A stretch of 64,000 nucleotides of DNA from the NCBI GenBank assembly GCA_016801885.1, contig CM028889.1, positions 20,776,001 through 20,840,000 on the forward strand. The letters are read 5' to 3'. Of this stretch, positions 1-11,714 are shown piece after piece; within the stretch, counting starts at the first letter, position 1; each line of letters begins with the position of its first letter. This stretch comes from Toxotes chatareus (lineage: Eukaryota; Chordata; Actinopteri; Toxotidae). The position numbers and the translations under genes are program-made. Under the pieces are notes generated by a model, which saw nothing but the letters and a program-made list of their open reading frames with translations, ran no database searches and was not told where the DNA came from.

Positions 1-117
1 CGTCATGCAGCTACTGCACTTTAATTACATGTAAGCATCAAGGTTATGTACACGTAGTTGGGACATGTGTTGTCATCTGATGACACCGTGCCCCGAGGCC
101 CCCCCCCAAGGGTGACT

Positions 118-144
118 GGGGAGGGTGGGGGTGGGGGGGTGGGG
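118..144 (+). other. strong G-quadruplex motif
   Basis: Five G-runs of 4, 3, 5, 7 and 4 separated by single-base loops (A, T, T, T). On the minus strand, the transcribed sense of sema6b, the same tract is C-rich. Confidence 0.9.
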
Positions 145-952
145 CAGCCTCAGGTGAGAGCCACAGGACAGCGGGGTCCTTCACAGTAGCAGGAGACTCC
201 ACTCTACAGGAGAGACGTCTCTTTTTAAACCTCAGTCTGTTTGAGTTCATTCACTCCTCCTCTTCCTTTCTGATTCAGCATCCAAATAGGACACAACAGC
301 TCAGTGCTGCTCACAGTACTGCTTCATTGTCACTGTCAATATAATAATAATAATCATGATAGTCATCAGGTTCGTCTTCATTGTCGTCATCAAATCCGAC
401 ACACCACAGAATTGAAAATGAAATCATATACAATAATATCCCATATAATTTCAAACCAAATATCTACCACAGAAACAAACGATAGAAAAAACAAACATGA
501 CAAAAATGATCAGTGCTGACTAAATACATCTACAATTTTACAAAAATGCAAATATTGATTTTGTTTTTCACCTTGTTTTTGTGCTTTTTTCCTCTCTGTA
601 TGTTGGCTTGGAGAGCAGGAGCAGTTTCATGTCACTGCTCCTCACTGCGATGGTGGATTTAATACAAGTTAGCCTCAGTTTCTGGACTCTTTCTAGGGCA
701 TAGAGCACATACAGTGCAGTGGAGCACTGCAGGGCAAGATGGCAGTTGTTGGCTGGGGGGCATTGCATCTCTAGGCCACATGGCATAAACAACCCCAACA
801 CACAAAGGCATGGTCTCTTCAGACACAACCTGATAAATAACAACATACACATACAGACTGGGTCATGAGGGCAGGGTGGGAATTCCATGACTGTGTGTGT
901 CAATATGTGCGGGGAAGAGATAAAGAAGAAAAACGTGTGTGTGGGTGTGCTT

Positions 953-1174
953 GTTTTACTATATTTGTGAGGTCCAAAAATGGGGAGCCCGCTATACTCA
1001 TGGGGTACGGTAGCTTTGTGGCCACCAAAATGCTGGACCCTTCTGAGGATGGTTTTAAGGTTCAGGTTAGAATTAGGTTTAGGATAAGGGTTAAGGTTAG
1101 GCATGTCTAAGGTCAGCATAAGAGGCTGAGAAATGCATTATGCTAATGATAGGTCCTCATAAATATAGTAAAAC
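953..1174. mobile_element. non-autonomous DNA transposon (MITE-like) with degenerate telomere-like core
   Basis: Terminal inverted repeats are visible: GTTTTACTATATTTGTGAGG at the left end, and its near-perfect reverse complement (one mismatch) ending at 1174. The interior has GGACCC-type segments and a degenerate (TTAGGG)-like run at about 1045-1100 (GGTTAGAATTAGGTTTAGG). I recognise this pattern as a common teleost repeat from memory; the inverted termini are direct observation. Confidence 0.75.
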
Positions 1175-1230
1175 AGAGAAGATGTATGTGTGTATCTGCA
1201 GAACCGGAGGCAATATGTGCTGTATTTAGG

Positions 1231-1252
1231 AAAAAAAAAAAAAAAAAAAAAA
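1231..1252. repeat. A22 homopolymer
   Basis: Uninterrupted run of A, about 60 nt after the element at 953-1174. Confidence 0.97.
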
Positions 1253-2495
1253 CTCCAAGCAAATTCATTTCTAAGCAAAGGAAGGCAATTTACCGTATGA
1301 GAGGCTTTGAAAATTGTAACACATCAGGGATTTGATGTGAAATAAAGCAGGATTTTGTGAACTGCTTTGATTTCTGTTTCTGTCACCAACTCATTAAATT
1401 AACCAGCTAACCTTTAATAGTGACAAACAAGAAGAAAGCGCAGCCCGGGTAAAGATATTACGTATGTGTGTGTGGGTGTGCGCAGAGAGATAGTGGGAGT
1501 CTAGTAAAAAATAAAAAGGGCTTGAAAGACGAAGACAAAGTGCAGCTGTTGTAAGAGGAGATTTGGGAGTGGCATGAAGTATGTAAAGAAGAGGGAGGAT
1601 GATGGCTTTAATAAACAGACGGACTTCCATGAGGTTACATCTGCATTCCTTTGCTGCCCTATAATGTTGAAGTAAGGTAATCAAATGATGCAGTCAGTAA
1701 GATAACATCATAACATTACTGTACCTTTCCTGGAACCAGTCAGTGTCGGCCTAGTTCAAGCGTGAGCTCTAGTTCTGATCTTAATTCAATTGCATCCCAA
1801 ATTTGGTTAAAGGGCCCTACAGAGTTTGTGAGTGTGGATGTGTGTGTGGCTGGTGGTTAGTGGAGGGGTAAAGAGCTGGTTGAACGTGCACCTCCCTCTC
1901 AGGGACTGATGTGTCTGTAGTAATCTTCTCAGGGGCTCATCAGGCCATTAGAGGGCCGGGAATGTACTTTGCCTAATCAAGCATGTTTAGTGAAACACCG
2001 GAGGAGATGCAGAGCGAGGACATGGCTGGCTGGGCACCACCGGCGAGACAGAGAGGCCTCATTCATAAGCGCGCACACACATATATACCCAGGCCACGGC
2101 AAGAATGGGAGACGGGCAGAGAGATAAAGAGAAGCAGAGATGAGGGGCTGGACTGGTGGAAAGCTCAGTATCCTCAATGCTAATGACCTGTTTCAGGGTA
2201 GAATGTGTAAAGAATACACTGTACTAATGTGGAGAGGCGGTAATGCAGTAACATCATGTTCGCCTGCCTGACCTCCTCCTCTGTCCTTGCTTTCATAAAT
2301 CTCTTACACTGGCTTGTCTCATGCGCCACCTCAGACTCTTGGCTGTCTTTTTATTAGGGCTGGGCATCAAATCTCAGTGGCAAAAATGTCAGCTGGTATC
2401 AAGTATCTGAGAAGAGTTACAATCCTGTTTACTTTTTCTTTGACTGGACAGCTCTTGATTTACATTTTTTTTACACCTTTTAACACTGTCTCTAG

Positions 2496-2536
2496 AAAAT
2501 ACTTTTATAGAAAAGTGTTTTCTATAAAAGTATTTT
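2496..2536. repeat. perfect hairpin, 19-bp arms with 3-nt loop
   Basis: AAAATACTTTTATAGAAAA (2496-2514), loop GTG, then TTTTCTATAAAAGTATTTT (2518-2536). All 19 pairs match. Confidence 0.95.
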
Positions 2537-2856
2537 GTTAAAAAAAAATGTTAAAGACACGTTACATTTCTCAGAGTAGGATATCAATGATTTGTTTGCT
2601 CTTGGATTGGCTTTAATATTTAAACATTCCAAATAATATCCAGTCTTTTTACATTAAATATGCAATAAATTATTTTTTTGGCCATTTAGGATAAACATTT
2701 AGGATTAAGATAACACTCACATATGATCACCATATAAGGCTATAGCACCATACTGCTGCCTATTTTACACATCCAGCAGATACAGAACAACAATATCATT
2801 CATTTGGAGGGGTGTTTGTGCCCCTCGAATGAATGTAAATTCAATATTCATTCTTC

Positions 2857-3075
2857 ATTTAGCTCCATTTATGGTCTGTACCAACTCCTGAGGAAAATAC
2901 CTGGATCTCTAGCTGCTAAATGCTCCGTCGCTAACTTTGACGTTTTCTTGTTTGTTTCTAAGCAGGTAGTTGATTTCTTTCAGCATTACATTACATTACA
3001 ACATGTTGGACACAGGCAGCTGATGAGAGCTGTGAGAATGACCCAAAATGCAGAGTTGCTTAAAATGGAAAATAG
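2857..3075. mobile_element. probable DNA transposon relic
   Basis: The stretch including CCAACTCCTGAGGAAAATAC and TAGCTGCTAAATGCTCCGTC resembles a widespread teleost miniature element I recall. It overlaps a 137-codon open frame that shows no domain and is best read as chance coding. Boundaries are approximate. Confidence 0.4.
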
Positions 3076-4675
3076 AGTTTTGTGGAAGAAAATTTATGTT
3101 GTCATCATAGTTTTAATTACTATCTCAAAAAGTGAAAGGCACCATATCATATTGGCACTTGTTTTGTACACCCAGTTTTTATACATTGTGATATTTTATT
3201 ATGTGGGTAGTGCCTAACATCTGACCCCACATTCCCTTCAACTAAGCTCAGCCCAGACTCTCCATTCTATCTGCATGTCTTTGTGCACTGTATAATGGCT
3301 TAAATATATTGTTTAGCATGTACTGCTCCCACGCAGGGCTCTGACACTGTTAGCAGTGATTTGTGAATGTCAAGCAAAGGGTTGCTGCACAACATTAATG
3401 GCTCAATAGAGAAGAGAATAAGGTTGGGGAAAAAAAAGACGAAGGGTGAGAAAGAGTTTAAAACTGATCAAAGGTGTTTTTTTTTTTTTTTTGCACTCAA
3501 TATGAGTAACACATTCATGGATACAAGCCCTAAGAGACTCAAGCACACAAGCTGACAGACAGACACACACACACAAAAAAGCACCACCGTGACCCAGATG
3601 AACTAAAAACTATCTCTGGATCTACATCTGAATCAAGAACGGGCTCAAACAGGCAAAAACAGAAAACATCAAAAGACAACAGAGTGAAAGAGTAACTCCA
3701 CACCCAAGTAAGCTCATGCCCATCTGTTCTCTTCTTTATCCCGCTTTTGTTGGGAAACACACTGAAAGACAGAAAGGGATAAAGCCACATGGGATGACCA
3801 TTGTGACAGTTAGCAGTGCCCCAACCCTGGCCTCAGCCCCAGCTTCAGCCCTCAGCTCCTCCCTGTCCTGGCAAGTGGGTGAAGCATAAGAGATGCCTGG
3901 GCCTGGTTGGTACATCTCACATGACGGATGGAGCTGCTGTCCTCCTCATTGATATTCTCCTAGGCTGCGGTGCTGGGCTGGGTCCCTGACTCTTAACGGC
4001 TATTTGTTGCTGCAGTCTCCTCCTGCTTCTGGGACACAAAGAGGCTCAGTGTCGGGCAGAAGAGGCTGAATGGAGGTCCCAAGCGGCCGGGCCTTACAGC
4101 CTCAGTCAGACAGCCAGACAGCCACAGCTCACATTCCCCCCTCCAAATGGACTGCGGAGCCCAGGGAGGCCTCAGGTCAGGTCAGACAGATCCAGGCATA
4201 CTGAGAGGCAGCGAGGGAGAGAAGAATGGAGGGGAGATATTGTTCCTTTTTCCCAGCGCTCTGCTCTTTCTGTGACGTCTTTAGGCTTTAGTTTGCTTTG
4301 CTGAGAAAACAGTGATATAAAAATATCAAATTAAATTGGCTTTATCTTCATCCTTATGTGTATCCTTATTATTATTGCTCTCTTTCACTTCATCATGGCT
4401 CTGTCCAGTGCTGCTTCTGAGGTACAGCAAATCACAAATATTACACTGGGAGTCCCAACCCTTCACTAGCCACTGGTCAACCATCCAAACCTCTGATTGG
4501 TAAACACATAGAGAGACACATAATAAAATCCATTTATCTCTCTGATTGTTTATAAAAAGGGAAAATAATGTTAACATCAACCTCCCCCTTACAGAAACTT
4601 CATTATATAGTTATTCTTCACAGTTAAGACAGGACACTGGTTGGGGTTGTTGTGGCCACACACAGTCACACACAG

Positions 4676-4676
<1 letters not shown>

Positions 4677-4709
<33 letters not shown>
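4677..4709. repeat. (CA)n microsatellite
   Basis: Uninterrupted CA repeat of 33 nt, preceded by a duplicated CACAGTCACA unit. Confidence 0.97.
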
Positions 4710-4713
<4 letters not shown>

Positions 4714-5256
4714 TGATTCATTGAGAGTCTCTGCCCTCTGGCACGGCTACAACAGTTTTAGTCTCATCTGAAATCCAAAGTAAAGCACATTGTTGTCTGC
4801 TGGATGCCGCTGGCAAAAAAAAAAAAAAAGCAGAAACTCAAAATTTCACACTCAAAGAAGATCCATGGTGTCAAAATGGTGAAAATAATAGTGGAGGGAG
4901 ACCTTTCACATTTGGCGCTCAAAGCAAAATTGTCATTTTCTTTAATCCCCACACTGTCCTTTTTAGAAGTTTCCCCTTCCATTGCACCCCTCCGTTGTAC
5001 CATACTATTTGTCCTGTGGCGTCAAAGTCACACTCTGTGGGTCGTACCACTAACAGAGCAGAGGGGTGCACCTCAGATTAAGAGTAGAGGAACAAAGATG
5101 TGAGGAGAGTGTTCTCCTCTTTTTCAACTCTCTCTTTGTCTCTTTTCTCTCTGTCTCTCTCTTCAGTCAGCTGAATGACGTCATTGAACATTGAATGACA
5201 GTGAGAGAGGACAGACAGGGTAAGGTTGGACCGGGACAGTGAGTCTGAGGGGTTGA

Positions 5257-5262
5257 TTTATT
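5257..5262 (-). promoter_or_regulatory. sema6b: candidate poly(A) signal AATAAA, 66 bp after the stop
   Basis: The minus strand reads AATAAA in GGAATAAATCAACC, followed by a CU/GU-rich stretch (CTGTCTGTCCTCTCTC) about 35-50 nt further on. It could end a very short 3' UTR. Other AATAAA hexamers on the same strand occur at 3195-3200 and 2350-2355, in or near repeat-like sequence, and a longer 3' UTR cannot be excluded. Confidence 0.3.
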
Positions 5263-5328
5263 CCAGTTTACTGTTGGAGGGAATGGGTGTTCAGAGAGAG
5301 ATTGGTGTCAGGGCTCACGTACTTCACC

Positions 5329-6236
5329 TCACTGGCCACTGGGGGTGCGCTCTCCCATGTTCTTCCCTAGAAGATGACTGAAGTCAGCCAGTTCTCCCAG
5401 TCCTCGAGGCCCATGCATGTCTGGCCTGATGAGGCCCTGGCGCTGGGAGTGATAGGGCGCTCCATTGTTGCTGTTGTAGTTGAGCGCCTCATGACTCCAG
5501 CGAGGCTCCCCATAGTCCATGTGAGGAGTGGGAGCAGAAACCACCCTCCGTCGGTCGGGGGAGTCCTGTGGTGTGGCGGGGTAGAAGTATTCTCCCGCTG
5601 AGTTCCTCATGGTGCCGCTGGGACGGCTGCCACCATGCTCCCCTCTCTGGGTGGCTAGGATCAGGTAGCGCTGGCGCTCTGCGTGCAGGGGCAGCACAAC
5701 CTCCCCTGGGTCCTCTATCCGGACCATCCCTCCACCTCCTCCGCCTCCATGCAGGAACTTGGAGCTCAGGTAGATGACAGAGTTGTTGGGGCAAGGTGTC
5801 CCCACAGCCGTGAGGAAGGTCTGGCTCTGGTCCCAGTCGGTGTCCGGCAGACGCATGGCCCGTTTCTGCTGCAGCGGGGTCTGCTCTGGGGTAGGCAGCA
5901 ATCCTGGGTCCATCTCTCCTTTGGGCCAGCCGTTGGGTGTCACAAAGGGGTTGTCTGCCTGCGAACGGCGCCTCTCACCACCGCTTGTTCTTGTTACACT
6001 CATTACTGACCCGCTGCGGCCCTGGCCCAGCATGCTCTGCTCTTTGTCACTTTTGCGGCGGGCGCCGTTGGCTCCAGAGTTGCGGGAGTGGCGGTGGCGG
6101 TGACTCATGATCCAGCAGACGGTGAGACCGGAGAGGATGGCTCCTGTTGCAAAGGCTGAAACAGCAGATACCACCAGTAGGTTTACAGACACAAGGCCGT
6201 CAGGCTCCTCGATGAAACTCTCATGGAGCAGCATTC
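5329..6236 (-). CDS. sema6b: sema6b coding exon 16: juxtamembrane, transmembrane helix, cytoplasmic tail, stop
   Basis: Residues 569-870 and the stop codon. The acceptor is TCTTTGTAG at 6237. The membrane-proximal EEPDGLVSVNLLV leads into one hydrophobic helix (about 583-611), followed by a basic stop-transfer cluster (HRHRHSR). Tail landmarks are NGWPKG, GLLPTPEQTPLQQKR (680-694), a seven-glycine run (732-738), SPDRRRVVSAP (794-804) and a C-terminal LADFSHLL, all with counterparts in mammalian SEMA6B. The frame is open a little further upstream to an ATG at 6279, but that part is intron. Several overlapping plus-strand open frames here are shadows of this GC-rich exon. Confidence 0.97.
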
Positions 6237-7064
6237 CTACAAAGAGAAGAGATAAAATCACACAGAAAAAGAAAGCCATCAGTCAGTTGGTGGAACCATC
6301 TAAATAGCATCAGTATTTCCTGTATTAAACATGTGGGAGTTAACAAATGGCAAGACAAAATGGCCTATTTTCTCTCTGTGCTCTGTGGGTGGGAATGGTT
6401 GTATGCTTTCCAGCCAAGGTAGCTTTGGCTAATTGCCTTCATTACATAAAGTGGATGGTGATTTTAATAGCGGTAATAACTATCTTCCTGATTGAGAATA
6501 GCTCTCAACCCTAACATGCTTCACAACATTAACTTTATTGGAAGAGATGCCAAGTCTGGCATTAATATGGAATAATAACTTAAAATTTTCCTAGCATGAA
6601 AATCTGTTATACTTCCCACCTATATGTTGTGCACCAATGTCTGAACTTGGTTTCCATGCTGAGATTTAAAAAAAAAAAAATATACAAATGTGTTCCTTTT
6701 TGCTCAAACAGCGACACTGATAGTTTTTCCTTGTTTCATCTAAATGCCAAAGTCTTTGCAAGGATGAACATAAGGCACCCTATTTATAGAAGGGTACGAT
6801 ATCTGCACAGAAGACCATGCATTTCTGTGTTTCTTTTGTAAAGGAACATGAGATGAACTCCCTCAGAGAGAAATGTTTATGAATTATTGAAGACATGAAT
6901 ACAGCTAGACCACAGCACAGGCTGCCATGGATCAATTAGGAAAATGCCAGAAGAAAAGTTGTTCTTTGCTGCATGAGCTCCTGGGACCAACACCAACGAA
7001 TACAATGAAAATGTGCCAAGGGAAGCAGATTGGAGAGAAGCAGAAGAAGGAAAGAGGAGAGTGT

Positions 7065-7116
<52 letters not shown>

Positions 7117-10100
7117 GCCTGAAGCGAACTGGAACATTTGGGGCCTTAGACAAACAAAGTAATAGTTGTTAAATTACAACAGCAATAGCGGCAGAGGGAG
7201 GACTGTCTCCACTAGGACAGCAAAATAAGTCCTTTCTCAGAAAATAAATGGATGTCATTAAAAGACATTGGGAGCCACTTACTCACTTACACACAGCACG
7301 AGGAAGGAGCGGGACGAAGAACGGGAGGAAGAATGAGCATACAGAGAACAGCAACGTTTCCTTTTAAACAAACACACGTTTATTGTCTGACAAATTCATT
7401 TTTAATGGGGACAAATGGAGCTGGTTGTGGTGCAAATAATCCAGCATGAGACAGCCTGGTGGTTAATTAATGTGGCCTGTGGCTTTGTATAGCAATGTGT
7501 TAGTCCACACGATGACATTAAGCAGGGGAATGGCAGCTAAAAACCCTGTGAGAAACTGTTGAGCTGCTGTGCTGAAGCCAGATGTGAGCTTGTAGACATT
7601 AAAGGGGCAGTTCACCCAAAAACACAGTACAGAACAACTGTTTCTTCTCTTAATCAGGTAGATTGGCAACTGTGATTGACCAGTGGCATTAAAGCATAGC
7701 TGTACTCTAAGGAGTCCAGGTAACAAACGGCCACAAATTATGTTAAAGTATTCATTGATCCCTGGTCGCTGGCAATTTCAGCTTATAGCTCTGACAGTGG
7801 ATCCTCAACATTGTCAATGCGAGTACTTACTCTCAACAAGTTTGCAGCTTCCATTGACTGAAACCTGATGTTAATCAACTGGCCTTGTTGGTCAGTCAAT
7901 GTCCTTTTCAGCATTAATTAGTCCTTTATCACCAATCCAATAAGCTCAGTGATTCACGTGGACACAGGCCTTAGTAACAGCCTGTTAATTACGTGACATG
8001 TAGAGTTCAGTGCAGTTCAGCATCAGACAAATCCATCTGAATAACCTCAGATCATCTTTTTTGTTTTGGTTTTTTTTTTCAGTGGGATTGTGTGTTTGGT
8101 CTTTTTGGTTTGTTTTTGTTTGCTTGATACCACAACTTTCTGATTCTTCTTTTATTTCCTTTAATTTTTTTTATTTGCTCTTCCTCCAATTTGCTTGTCA
8201 CTGCTTCTGAATATTAATTATAGAATAATATATTTCCATCTTATATTTTGATCTAAAATGGGATTGCTCAGTAAAGCTGAAGCTGGTCCTCGCGTGATAT
8301 TTTAGTTATGCATTTTAGAGTGTTCATTTTAAGTATTAATGTTTATTTAGGAGGTTATTTTTCCCCCAACGGGATGTAAAAACTTGACTGCTCAATATCT
8401 CAAAACTGCTTCCAAACACAGATGGTAGCTCGTAATTCGGATCTCACAGCATACCTTTCATTCCTTCAGACTGTCACACAGCCAGTTCGTTGTTACACAC
8501 TAACCGGCGCAGACATCCTTTTAGACTTTGTGTATTAATTCAAGCCCCCATGTACTTCTGTGTTTATATTGAATTTGGCATGTGTTCACTGGAAGTTCTT
8601 TTCTCCTTGAACGCATTGTTGGCATCTTTGTTGCAGAAGCCTAAACACATCCCTGACTCCAGCTGTATTTATTTTCATGTTTCAGGCCAATATTCAGTTT
8701 GGAACGACTGCCAGCTTCAATTACATTATCACTCCTCTCCTCGATAAATAGGGTGTTCTTGGGGGCAGCAGATGCGACACAAAGAAAGGCATTTGGAGGT
8801 TACAGTGCCAGCATGTACATTTATAGTTTCCACACACACACGCCGGAGGAGTTTGAAAAGTCAGGTAATGAACTGATTCATGGCTGTATGTTTTTTTTTT
8901 TTTCAATAAACCACAAGCTTGATGACTTTGTAAACAAAAAAGCGCTGCAACCTCAGAAAAAAAAAATCAGAACAAGATGGCAACATAATGGAGGAGAAAA
9001 GCCGCAAATCTCCCCTCACTCTCACAAATCACAGCTGGAATTTGTTCTTACTTTACACAGCTGCAGAGGCTGTATACGTTTCTCTAACATTTACCTCAAC
9101 TGTGGTCCAGGGTTGCTGTGTGGCACTTCAGATTAAATTCTGCACAGTGCAATAATACTGCTGTCATCTTCATGCAGGAGGAGAGGGCTTGACAAGTGTG
9201 TGTGTTGTATATGGCTGTGTGTGTGTGGGTGTGTGTGTAAAGCTGTAGAACAGAGACAGACTTCCTCTTCCTTTCTTTCTCTTCGACATGGACACTCAGA
9301 TCTGTTGATGATTATGTGAATTTCCTCTATTTTCATATATAACTGTGTTTCCTGGATACACAACATGCAGGTAATATCTTTAGCCAGCTGCAGTAAGCTG
9401 AAAGATCTCATGAAAATGAAAGGATAGATGGTTGGAGATTTTGGTTGTGTGCGTGTGTTTGTGTGACAGTAGACAGGTTTCTCTGCATCCTACTGAGGGG
9501 TGACAGTAGAAGCAGCATCTTGCACACTCTCCTCCTCCCTTCAGCTCCTTCTCTCCCTCTTCCAATCCTGCTCACTTATTAAAGCTTAATAGAAGCCAAC
9601 GGGCCTGCCTGTCAGCCTGACGCACACTGAGCCGCTTGTCTTGAGGCTTCCAGCTCCAATTACAGTGTAACAATGAGAGGAGAGGAGAGGGATTTTATTT
9701 AGGTTGAGGGAAAGAAATGAAATGGGAGGAGGACATAAGACAAAAGAAGAGGAGAGCTAAAACAAAAGAGGTGAGAAGATGAGGAGATGAGGAGAGGAAG
9801 GCATAAGTGAGGATTAAAGAAGAGAAGCGGAGAGACAAAAGGATAGAGGAAGGGAATTTGGAGGAGAGAAGAGACCTAGTTCGTACCACCAAGGAAGGAA
9901 CAGCTCTCTTGTTGAAAGCAACGCTGATAGGATATTTGTGTAAATGTACATTCACACCATTTAACTGTCAAATTCAAAGGACAAAGGAGCTCGCACATAG
10001 TTTCAATTTTCCTTTGGTATTTGATTTTCCTTTGTTTCGAACTCAGTCATCTGCTCCTTCACACCCTCCCTGCCTCCAATTGTCTCGTTAGCCATTAATC

Positions 10101-11682
10101 CACTCTCCGTATCTCTCTCTCTCTCCCTCTTACCCACCGATCCTTTGATCACCAGGGGTGGCAGCATGATGGGAGTGATGGCTTAAAAATTCATAAGGGA
10201 TGTAAAGAAAGTTTTACTACCTCACTCTCCAATCAAATCAAGCTTGTTCCTGTACAATCGAATTTAACATTAAAGCTACAAAGCGATGTTTCCGTTGCCC
10301 GGCAAATGTGACAACTGTGGTCATGTTAATCGGAGTGATTTTTGCGGCTGCCTCTAAGTTTTCCCTCATGTCGTCTTCTGCTCTCATCTCTGCCTCCCTC
10401 CATTCTGCCGGTGAGTAAGGGAAATTAATGAAAAGCCGTACTAGCTCCATGGCCGTTGTTAAACATTTCCCTTGATTAGAGCACTGGCATACGACTCTGT
10501 ATCTGCTCGGCCCATGCTCACTATTTGGCGGAGCATTTGTGTGAGCATGTGTGCGTGTGAGATAAAGACAGAAAGTCAGGCGAAGGGGAAGAAGATCACT
10601 TCCAACCCTCAATCAGTGATGATCTTGACTGGGCCACAGACTTTAGGATTAGATACATGCATCCAAAAGATAATTGCAGTTTATTACAACTTGGGTCTGA
10701 TTTTCATCGTTTTGGCAAACATTTCTATGGGATATGATGGCACTGTACTCATCAAGGTAATGGCTGAAATCTGGGATCGCTGCAGCCTCGCTACAATAAA
10801 ATCCAGGAAAAATTAGTGTTCAGACAATCAGACAAGCCAGTCGTTAAGCCCGAGTATCTAAACCAGAAGTTCCCAACCTGGTGCCTGTGGCTGCAATAAA
10901 TCTGAGGTGTTAAGGGATGTTCAACAAGTTGGGAAAGAAGAAAAAAACAGGTTCCTGTTCTGGTGATCATGATCAGAACTACCAAAATAAGATGCTGGTT
11001 GTAATAAACTGGAAATATTCTTAAAATTAAAAAAACACAACAAAACAAAAAAAAAAACCCAAAATAGCCAGATGGCATCAAGAAGCATGTTCTACCTGCT
11101 TGCTTCCTACACTGCCTTTAATTACTGTCTGGAGGTGCTCACAATTTTAGATGTTAACAAATTAATTTGGGAACTATTTGAGGCTGCCTACAGTTCGATA
11201 AGTTCCTTAATCAAAAGCCAGGCAGGGGAACTTTAATGCAGTTTGAGAGCTGGAATACATGTATTAGAAACACAGCACATCAAAACAGAACAAAGAGACT
11301 TCACAGCCTCCTGGTGGACCTGTCGATGCCACGAGCACACACTTCTGAGCTTGATAGGTTACGACTGTGTCAGCGTACAGCCACTGATCTGAGAGGCTTT
11401 CATCTTCAGAATTCACCATTTCTCTGCATGCTAATGTGTTTTTGAACGGAGCGGTGCCGGTGATGCACGTGGCAAAGCATGTGTGTCATAGTGTGAACAA
11501 GTGTGTATAGATGTATGAATATGTGTGCGTGTGTGTGTTAATAAGCGACTACATGCACCGCCTGCACCCATGGCTCAGTGATTTTGCTCATTATCCTTCT
11601 CTCGTTTTCCTCATTCCTTGAAAGAATGTAGGCACTATTTTGTTTCGTGCTTTTAGCACATCCTCCTTCTTCCTGCTGTCTT

Positions 11683-11714
<32 letters not shown>

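Larger units (their letters stand above)
1..5328. other. downstream flank of sema6b: 3' UTR and/or intergenic DNA
   Basis: No coding region is supported here. The segment holds a G-quadruplex motif (118-144), a terminal-inverted-repeat element (953-1174), A-runs, a perfect hairpin (2496-2536), a probable transposon relic (about 2857-3075) and a (CA)16 tract (4677-4709). The unique, more GC-rich parts at 3800-4250 and 5000-5328 could be 3' UTR or regulatory DNA. The end of the transcript is not fixed. Confidence 0.6.

Noticed and set aside
1..250. C-terminal exon of a neighbouring gene on the minus strand
   Set aside because: The 68-codon frame is dominated by proline/glycine from C/G runs, with no splice acceptor or family similarity that I can see.
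568..1119. 183-codon minus-strand open frame
   Set aside because: It runs through the inverted-repeat element at 953-1174, and has low-complexity residues and no domain.
2804..3217. 137-codon plus-strand open frame
   Set aside because: It overlaps a probable transposon relic, shows no domain, and lacks any exon context.
4621..4709. CRISPR-like or tandem-gene array from the repeated CACAGTCACA units
   Set aside because: It is a simple CA microsatellite with an interrupted edge, in a vertebrate genome.
5374..6103. Several plus-strand open frames (up to 109 codons) opposite the last sema6b exon
   Set aside because: They are antisense shadows of a GC-rich coding exon, with no domain and no splice or start context of their own.
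6237..6279. ATG at 6279 as the start of a short membrane-tail protein
   Set aside because: The region upstream of 6236 is intron ending in TTTGTAG. The phase joins exactly to exon 15 and the full protein matches semaphorin 6B.
8699..9136. 145-codon plus-strand open frame
   Set aside because: It includes translated homopolymer (FFFF, KKK) and low-complexity sequence; no recognisable protein and located in an intron.
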